A model generated the notes under the pieces. That model was not told the DNA's origin, did no database searches, and was given only the letters and a program-made list of their open reading frames with translations. Below, piece after piece: positions 57,985 through 64,000 of a DNA stretch of 64,000 nt. This stretch comes from Leishmania martiniquensis (lineage: Eukaryota > Euglenozoa > Kinetoplastea > Trypanosomatida > Trypanosomatidae): NCBI RefSeq assembly GCF_017916325.1, contig NC_090158.1:554001-618000 (forward strand). The letters are read 5' to 3'. Position 1 is the stretch's first letter, and the number at the start of each line of letters is the position of its first letter. Made by a program: the position numbers and the translations under genes.

Positions 57985-59152
57985 ACCAGCTTGGGTGTCG
58001 GCGCGATTCCCGATGAGCGCTTTAAAGCCCTCCCGACGAAGGACAAGAGAGCACTGCTAATCAGGTACAATCCGGAGCGTCGCCATCAGCCGTGCCCCTG
58101 CTGGGTGGAGGGAGGGACGCACTGTACGCCCCTTCTACAGCCGCACAAGCCGAAACGATGAGCCTGCGCCCTGCCACCTTGCGATGCCAGCACAGCCATC
58201 TGTGCAAGTCACTCGCACAAATGACCTCGTGGCGACTGTGCGACCATCTATAAGATGTGCTCCAGCCACAGCCGCCTGGCTTCCGTGCTCGCCGCTCCGC
58301 GGTGTCCCCCCCTCTCCCTCCCCTTCCTACACCTGCGCGTCCACAAAGCGGTCCAGCACCGGCCAGATGCGCAGATGTCGGCCGGTGTCTGCGGATGAGG
58401 CCCCCGGGCTCGGTTCGGTAGATCGCCGCACTGAAGAAGCTCAGCGTAGACCAGCGCCTTTCTCGCTGGGCCACTGGCATCGTGCGCGATCGTCGCGCTC
58501 GTGTACGCTTCCGCAGAAAGAGATGCCAGCCGGCAGGGCTTGCGTGCCGCGTCTCTCGGCAGTGTCGTGTCGAGGCCCTCTTCTCGTCATTGTGGAAGGG
58601 AGCCCGCTGGAGGCGGAGTTCCTCGAGACAAGCGGACTGCACCACGCCTCCTCTGCTGGCGCCGCCACGCTCCTCTCGCCCTCTCTGCAGAGAGGAATGC
58701 CATTCGGGTCACATTGCACATCACCCTCTGGAACATGGGACACCGACCCGCCAAGAGCCTCATGGGGCGGAGTGCTGCCAGCACGCAGTGTGCCCTCCTC
58801 AATGCGTGGCACCGCAGCCGACGGAAGCCGCCCGTGGGAGTGCACATGCTCGAACGAGGATCGCTACCCCCGTCTTGTCGGCGTCGACTCGCAGGCACTG
58901 CGCGGGACCGGCGGACACGCCGCAGAGGCTATCGCAGCAGCGACGGTTCGACTTGCCAAGCTGGGGGCCGTCTGCTCACACGGTTCGGGTGCACCAGAGG
59001 GTCTCCGCCCTTCTCTGCACATGGCCCCAATCGAGCCAAAGGTTTGCTGCGGTGGTGCCATGCGATGGGACAGTGTCGCTGTAAACTCGGGAAAGGCCTT
59101 CGAGCGCGCTCCCGCCAGAGCAGCCTCAGCCAACGTGTGTGCTTTGAAATGA
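57985..59152 (+). pseudogene. Decayed reverse transcriptase domain of the DIRE
   Basis: Recognisable pieces in order: KRALLIRYN...W.EGG...PLLQPHKPKR (to 58158, then a stop); ADEAPGLGSVD (58391-58423), equivalent to the first catalytic block A-F-D-x-V-D and lacking its Asp; IAALKKL then LSRWATGIVRDRRARVRFR (from 58422, different phase); GPLLVIVEG (58574 on), equivalent to the VLGPLLF block; SAGAATLLS (58652 on), the former F-A-D-D-L-T box with both Asp lost. CALLNAWHRSRRKP follows in a third phase, then RYPRLVGVDSQALRGTGGHA (58860 on), the thumb region. Catalysis is impossible, so this is a fossil. Confidence 0.82.
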
Positions 59153-59539
59153 GCCGACAGCGGAGATCTGCTCGGGGTAGCCGATCGGCCGAGCGGCTCT
59201 CTTTCGGCACGGTGGTGCCACTGCGCTACCGCCGCCGCCGCTGTTCGCCGCATGCACGCGAGGAGGCTACGCGCTGAGTATCTGGTACAGTAAGTGCGTA
59301 GAGGTCGAGCGTCTGTGTGGCCACAGCACTTCGGCAGCTCTCACATGGGTATGCACGCATCGGCCTCTGCGAAGCTCTGCATGCACCCGCTACACCCGAC
59401 ATGTGCAGAGGCCGCGGGTGGCTCAGCGTCTTACGCCCCTGCCGAACTGCGGTCAGAGGCTCGAGGCAGCGAGAAAGCGAGCGGCATTCGAGCGACGCCT
59501 CTCCCGTCTTCCAAACCTCCTTCCCACGCTCCTGCCGTT

Positions 59540-60260
59540 GGGCGCGATAGAGGCAGACATCAGGCCAGGAGCAGCCGCTGCCTATTCTGGAAGGACATTG
59601 CATGCGGGTACAGCGGCAAGAAGCTGCGCTTGCCTTCACTTACAGCTGACGCGCTGTGCGCGAGGGAGGGAAGCTGTGGAGCTGCCCCGCTGCGGGCGCT
59701 GGTGAGTCCACTGGGGCCCGAACAGATGGGTGCGGTTGCTGTGTCGGACTCGCCCTCTTTCCTCACGACGCTCGGCACGAGCCCTACAGAGGGAAGAGGA
59801 GGACGCGGATAGAATGTGGCGACGCGACCCATCGCCCATCGCGTGCGCACAGCCCAGCCGACTTTGGCTTTGGCCGCTGTGGACTGTCACACAGTGTCAG
59901 TGCGGACGGGCCTGCGGAATCGGCCATGCCGGAGGCACCGACACCAACGACGTGGATGATGGACCTGGGCATCCGAGCCGGACGCCAGGCCGACATGCGC
60001 CGAAACCGCACTGTACACGATGCAACGCACTGAGAAGAGAGCTTCTTGGCGGCAGGTGTCTCACGCCAGAGGAGCACAGGCGCTGAGCTCCCTAGACGGC
60101 AGCAGGCGATCGGCGCCCAGCTGCGCACAAACGACAGTACGCATACTTTGGATTCCTGCTGCGGCCGGTGACTGGCAGCGCCGGGATGGAGTGCAAATGG
60201 CGTGCTGCCTGCCTGCAGCGCAGGCACCGTGGTGCCCCCTACCCCGCCTCTGTTTGCTAG
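59540..60260 (+). pseudogene. Decayed RNase H and C-terminal region of the DIRE
   Basis: GAAAAYSGRTLHAG (about 59566-59607) resembles the first RNase H strands of ingi-like elements. VSDSPSFLTTLG (about 59739-59777, another phase) resembles the family block T-D-S-x-S-L-L-x-A-L with its Asp. DADRMWRRD (about 59802-59830) resembles S-D-R-I-W-R-L-L. PTPTTWMMDLGIRAGRQ (about 59937-59990, a third phase) resembles the P-x-T-W-V-T-D-x-V...R-Q segment. IGAQLRTND (about 60109-60135) resembles L-A-Q-L-R-T-G downstream of RNase H. The domain order is as in L1Tc, and frame changes separate nearly every block. Confidence 0.7.
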
Positions 60261-60300
60261 GAGGGCGCACGGCACGGTGTTGTGGCGGATATGCTGCGCG

Positions 60301-63002
60301 AGGCTCGTGGATCGTTGTGCGCTAAAGGCACACCGGGCCTCCGTCTACAGGCGTGCCCGCAACGACTTGGCTACGCACATCTCACTTGCACCGCATGGGC
60401 TACCCTCGCCGGGCGTCTACCCCCGCCCGCGTGCCCCTTCAGGATGAGAAGCTCAGAGCTCTCTGTGCCCCGGCACATCTCTCTGCACCGGTCCCTTCTG
60501 CATGCTACACCCACAGCCGCTCTAGGAGGCGCGCGGGTTGAGGAAAGACCGGAGTTTCCCAGCCGCCACAGACGCATGCCAGCCTCCCCGCCCTGCCAAG
60601 GCACACGCGGGCGCGCCCGGCCGACTCGGTCCCGCTCCACCGCCTCCCCTGCCCCCCACGAGATCGGCGGAAAGGGAGGGCGAAGTAGGCGAGCGTCCCT
60701 CCTCGGGCAGCGGCGCCGCTCTGCAGGAGGCGCGAGGCTGCGAGAGATGGGAGCACCGCACGCGCGCGCCTGGTGTGCTGCATCCAGAGAGGACATGCGG
60801 GGGTGTGAGAAGAGGCGGTGACAGCGATCGCCAGAGCAGGCGCGAAGACGTCCATACCAAACCAACGCCGACGTGTGCGTCTGCGACATCTGGGGCATCC
60901 CTCCATCGCATCGGATGGGGCTGCTGGAGCCCCAGTCCCGGAGGCGTAACGAGCATGCGCCGAGTCGCCCAGGCCCCAGTGAGACGAGTCTCCACACCCC
61001 ATTATGGTACGCCGGTGCTGGAGGCAGCACAAGGAGAAGGGCGGCACGCAGGCAGCGTGCAGGGTCTCCGAGGGCCCTCACCTGAGGCGGGACGGCGTCT
61101 CTCCCCCCCGCTCTCCCGACGTCGGCCGGCATGCGCCTGAAGAGGGGTAGGAAGAGCTCCCGGCCAGACGCATGGCCCGGCTCGGCGGGAGGAGAGCTCA
61201 TCCCGGACAGCCAGTGCTCAGCCGCAGGGCAGCACAGGGGGAGCAGGTGGGCCTTTGCGCAGCAGTTGTCGAGTTGTTTGAGGTGGAGTGGACACAATAA
61301 CACGAGAAGAAGAAACGTTCACTGTCACCGTCTGCCGACTGGTGTTGAGTTAGGTGAGGGAGTGCGACTCTCGCTTAGTTTGGCGGTGGCGAGGGCCACG
61401 GTGGGAGCTGTGGCTCGTGCTGAGGTGCGAGTGTCCATGACTTGCACGCTGCATGCCGCACGACCTCCGCTTCGCTTCCGCAGGCCTCCTCTGCACAGGG
61501 GGGTCCTCCGCATCTGCCAGCGGCAGTGTGCCCACGATGGATTAGCGTGCACTGCCGTGTGCTGACGTCTCACCTCTCCCGCCCCCTCACCCTTCTCATA
61601 CCTGCTTAACGCCCTCCCGTCTTTCTGTGCATTTCGACACCACAATGGGCTGTCGGCTTCGGCAGGCTGACGTCTCGCGTTTCGTTCAGCGAAAGCGCCG
61701 CCATTTCAGCTGCTCTTCGGCACAAAAGATATGCCATGCGGCGCGCGTGCGTGTCTGTGCGTCTCTGTGTATATACGTGTGTGTGTGTGTGCAGGCGTTA
61801 GGGTGTCGCAGGAGAGAAGAAAAAACTGAGGTGAGTGCGCCGCATGTGCTCTTCGGCACGTCTTTGCGGAGAATAGGCGCACATGCGTATGTGCATTTAA
61901 TACCGTTATGATACGGCACGCATGTAGGCGGAGCACGTCGACTCTTCCCACCGCCCCCAAGGAGAAGCCCACGCGGCTTCTCGCGCTGCGATGCCAGCCG
62001 ACTAAGCCCCGCCAGAGATCATCGGCCTTCTTCGCGCGTCTCTGTGCGGCAACGCGTCTCGCGCACTCTTATGCGCATGCCGAGCTTCAATTATGCTCAC
62101 CAGGACGCAGTTTGTTGATGTGCACCGATAGCTCCGCCACTGGCCCTCATTCAACCCCTTCTCCCCGCTCTGAGCCCTCTCTGCGGCGAGCCACTGAGCA
62201 AACGGAACGGCTAGAGGCCGCTCGTTAAAAAAATCAGAGGCACCTTTGGCACTCACGCATCCTTTCCGTCATCATTCTTCTCTTCGCTTTTCGCCTTCGC
62301 GCTATTGTCAGCCCATCCCCCATTTTTCTCTTTCACCGTTTCTTTTTCTTTTCGTCTCTCACTGGCCGCCGCCTCCTCCCGTAGCTTTGCGTCGGCTCGC
62401 GCGTGTCTGCCGCGAACTCGTTTCCTACGTGAGTCTCTCTTCCTCACCTAAAGTAGCCGAAAGGCCTCTCTCTCACACTCTGAAGGGCGGGAGGGGTGAA
62501 CGAGAGGATCTCCGGGGGGAAGCCGCAGCAACATTCACGCATCCAGTGTGCTTAGTTTCGAGTGCGGGACACTTGCACGCACGCGCGCGCGCTCACACAG
62601 AGGGGGAAACAGGCGCCTCTCCGCATTGCTCCTCACGCGCACGTTGGTGGTGTCTGTCTCGCTCGCTCTCCCTATATACATATTCGTAGCTGTTCCTTCT
62701 GATCTCTTTCATCGCTTTGGTTTCCCCTCTGACTCACTGGTCACTGCGCCGCTTTCCATCGAAGAGGCCACTTCGCTGTCTTTTTTTTCTGCTCGGCCGC
62801 TGGACCCGACCGGCGCCCTTTCCCAGCTCTCCATCTTCGCGCACTCTCTTCGCATCTTGTGACTTTTCCGTGCCGCTCACTCACGCACCCTGTGCCCTTT
62901 ACCTCCCTCCCCCGTCTCTTCGCGAGGGCTTCGTTTTCCGGCTTTGAGGAACCGTCGCGGGTACGCGCACCGCCGCAGGCGCATACAGACCGATTTGCAG
63001 TC
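60301..63002. other. Region downstream of DIRE, to sterol desaturase
   Basis: 60301-61560 keeps the same GC-rich, frame-mixed character as the DIRE and may hold its C-terminal and 3' end, but I found no firm match. 61560-63002 is normal intergenic sequence with a GT run (61779-61793), pyrimidine tracts (62270-62350, 62700-62900) and likely splice sites for the last gene. Long antisense frames such as 60371-61303 have no recognisable domain. Confidence 0.5.
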
Positions 63003-63911
63003 ATGGACCGCGCGTTTGACCTCGTCGCCTCACTCCTCCCGGTCGACCGGGCGAGGATAACGCACCAGATGCCCGTCTTTTGGCTCATCCTCACCACTGG
63101 CGGCATCTTTATGTACCTCTTTTTCTCGTCGGTTTCCTATTTTCTGTATTTCCGAAAGCTGAAGCGGCAGTTCTTCCCAAAGACAATCGATCCCGACGAT
63201 GCTCGCAAGTTGCGGGAGCAGGTGCGGCACGAGATTTGGATCGCGGTGTGCTCGATCCCGTTCATGGCGTTCCTGATGATGCCGGCAGCGACCTTCTCGT
63301 ACCGCGGGTACAGCAGGCTTTACGACAACATCTCCGACTACGGCTGGACTTATTTTCTCCTCTCGCCATTGCTGTTCTTCTTGTTCACGGACTTCATGGT
63401 GTACTGCTTCCATCGAGGGCTGCACCACCCGATCATCTACAGGCACGTGCACAAGCTGCACCACACGTACAAGTACACAACGCCGTTTTCGTCGCATGCC
63501 TTCAACCCAGTCGACGGCTTCGGCCAGGGTGTGCCGTACTACATCTTTGTGTACCTGTTCCCCCTCCACAGCGTCCTCTTCATGGCGCTGTTTGTGGCCG
63601 TGAACTTCTGGACAATCTCAATCCACGACCAGGTAGACTTTGGTGGGCACTTTATTAACACGACGGGGCATCACACAATACATCACGAGCTGTTCAACTT
63701 TGACTACGGCCAGTACACGACCGTGTGGGACCGCCTGGGTGGGTCCTACCGCCCTGCTGAGCAGACGCATCAGCTTTCGTCTCTTCTGCATGCAGGCGAT
63801 CCGAATTACACAGACCCCGTTTACGCGACCTACCACGAGGAGAGGGGCTTTCTGGCAGGTCGGTTCAAGGAGGAGGCTGCCGCGCGTCGCTCCAAGAGGA
63901 TCGACGCGTAG
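63003..63911 (+). CDS. C-5 sterol desaturase (lathosterol oxidase-like)
   Basis: A 302-residue membrane enzyme of the fatty-acid hydroxylase superfamily that introduces the C5-C6 double bond during ergosterol synthesis in the ER (ERG3/SC5D). The three histidine boxes that hold the di-iron centre are intact: HRGLHH (from residue 137), HKLHH (about residues 151-155) and HHTIHH (from residue 223). GGHFIN and FNFDYGQY are typical of this family. Four hydrophobic segments flank the boxes (for example PVFWLILTTGGIFMYLF and FLLSPLLFFLFTDFMVYCF). Length fits the family. The start is the ATG at 63003 (MDRAFDLVASLLPVDRARIT); the frame open back to 62859 is leader. Confidence 0.94.
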   Translation: MDRAFDLVASLLPVDRARITHQMPVFWLILTTGGIFMYLFFSSVSYFLYFRKLKRQFFPKTIDPDDARKLREQVRHEIWIAVCSIPFMAFLMMPAATFSYRGYSRLYDNISDYGWTYFLLSPLLFFLFTDFMVYCFHRGLHHPIIYRHVHKLHHTYKYTTPFSSHAFNPVDGFGQGVPYYIFVYLFPLHSVLFMALFVAVNFWTISIHDQVDFGGHFINTTGHHTIHHELFNFDYGQYTTVWDRLGGSYRPAEQTHQLSSLLHAGDPNYTDPVYATYHEERGFLAGRFKEEAAARRSKRIDA

Positions 63912-64000
63912 TAGATGGAGCGGCCGCTGCAGAAGTACGCACGGGCAAGCGCAGAGTTGCTGCACTATTCTTTTTTCACTTCTCTCTTTCTCTTCCTGTC
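63912..64000. other. Start of 3' region after sterol desaturase
   Basis: Only 89 bp remain, ending in a pyrimidine-rich stretch. Nothing further is visible. Confidence 0.5.

Larger units (their letters stand above)
57940..60300 (+). mobile_element. Degenerate ingi/L1Tc-clade non-LTR retroelement (DIRE)
   Basis: In sense orientation, remnants of one retroelement polyprotein can be followed in order through several frame changes: N-terminal RT region, RT fingers and palm, RT thumb, RNase H and post-RNase H region. Each segment resembles the ingi/L1Tc clade of trypanosomatids. No endonuclease remnant is seen upstream of 57940, so the copy looks 5'-truncated. The element contains stops and at least four frame changes and cannot encode a functional protein. 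Such copies are known in Leishmania as DIREs (degenerate ingi/L1Tc-related elements). The alignment is by eye against remembered family patterns. The 3' boundary is uncertain: an A-rich stretch near 61290-61320 might be the old tail. Confidence 0.8.

Noticed and set aside
60371..61303. 310-residue antisense open frame downstream of the DIRE
   Set aside because: No motif found; the retroelement blocks in the neighbouring sequence are sense, so this is a chance frame in GC-rich DNA.

Overview
The window is nuclear DNA of a kinetoplastid, almost certainly the genus Leishmania. All 20 protein genes lie on the + strand with no strand switch and no introns. Gaps between genes are 0.4-6 kb and full of polypyrimidine tracts, (CA)n/(TG)n and (TA)n runs, as expected for trans-spliced and polyadenylated polycistronic transcripts. 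Coding DNA is GC-rich and proteins are long with low-complexity inserts. The order coronin, SIR2-related protein, CCT gamma and lathosterol oxidase fits what I recall of chromosome 23 in L. major. I do not assign a species.

Layout. 1-12127: coronin (5' end cut by the window edge), mitoribosomal uS9m, a TMEM234-like protein, a membrane-bound histidine acid phosphatase, an RsmH/METTL15-like rRNA methyltransferase and a class II sirtuin (SIR2rp2-like). Three almost identical ~470 bp repeats, probably SIDER2 degenerate retroposons, lie at 1691 (+), 7452 (-) and 12323 (+). 13614-28250: CCT3, an HMG-box-like mitochondrial candidate, a PPR/SAP protein, an RPGRIP1/RPGRIP1L-like coiled-coil plus C2 protein, and a hypothetical protein. 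28251-29822: an intergenic region with a perfect 32-bp palindrome. 29823-45441: a Rictor-like TORC2 protein, a small hypothetical protein, two tandem divergent membrane paralogues and an EXO1-type nuclease. 47693-56633: a large unknown protein with a possible frameshifted C-terminus, and a tail-anchored disordered protein. 56634-63002: a 6.4 kb gap that contains the decayed reverse transcriptase and RNase H of an ingi/L1Tc-clade retroelement (a DIRE). 63003-63911: C-5 sterol desaturase.

The genes do not form one pathway, as is usual in Leishmania gene clusters. A mitochondrial theme does recur (uS9m, RsmH-like methyltransferase, sirtuin, HMG-like protein, PPR protein). Others serve the actin cytoskeleton (coronin), the flagellar transition zone (RPGRIP1-like), TORC2 signalling (Rictor-like), DNA repair (EXO1) and sterol synthesis. 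Regulation is expected after transcription, through UTR elements such as SIDER2 and hairpins.

The least expected content is mobile-element history. One decayed retroelement can be read through several frameshifts and has a destroyed catalytic motif. Three retroposon copies are nearly identical and arranged as both inverted and direct repeats, a geometry that could support inversion or amplification of the genes between them.
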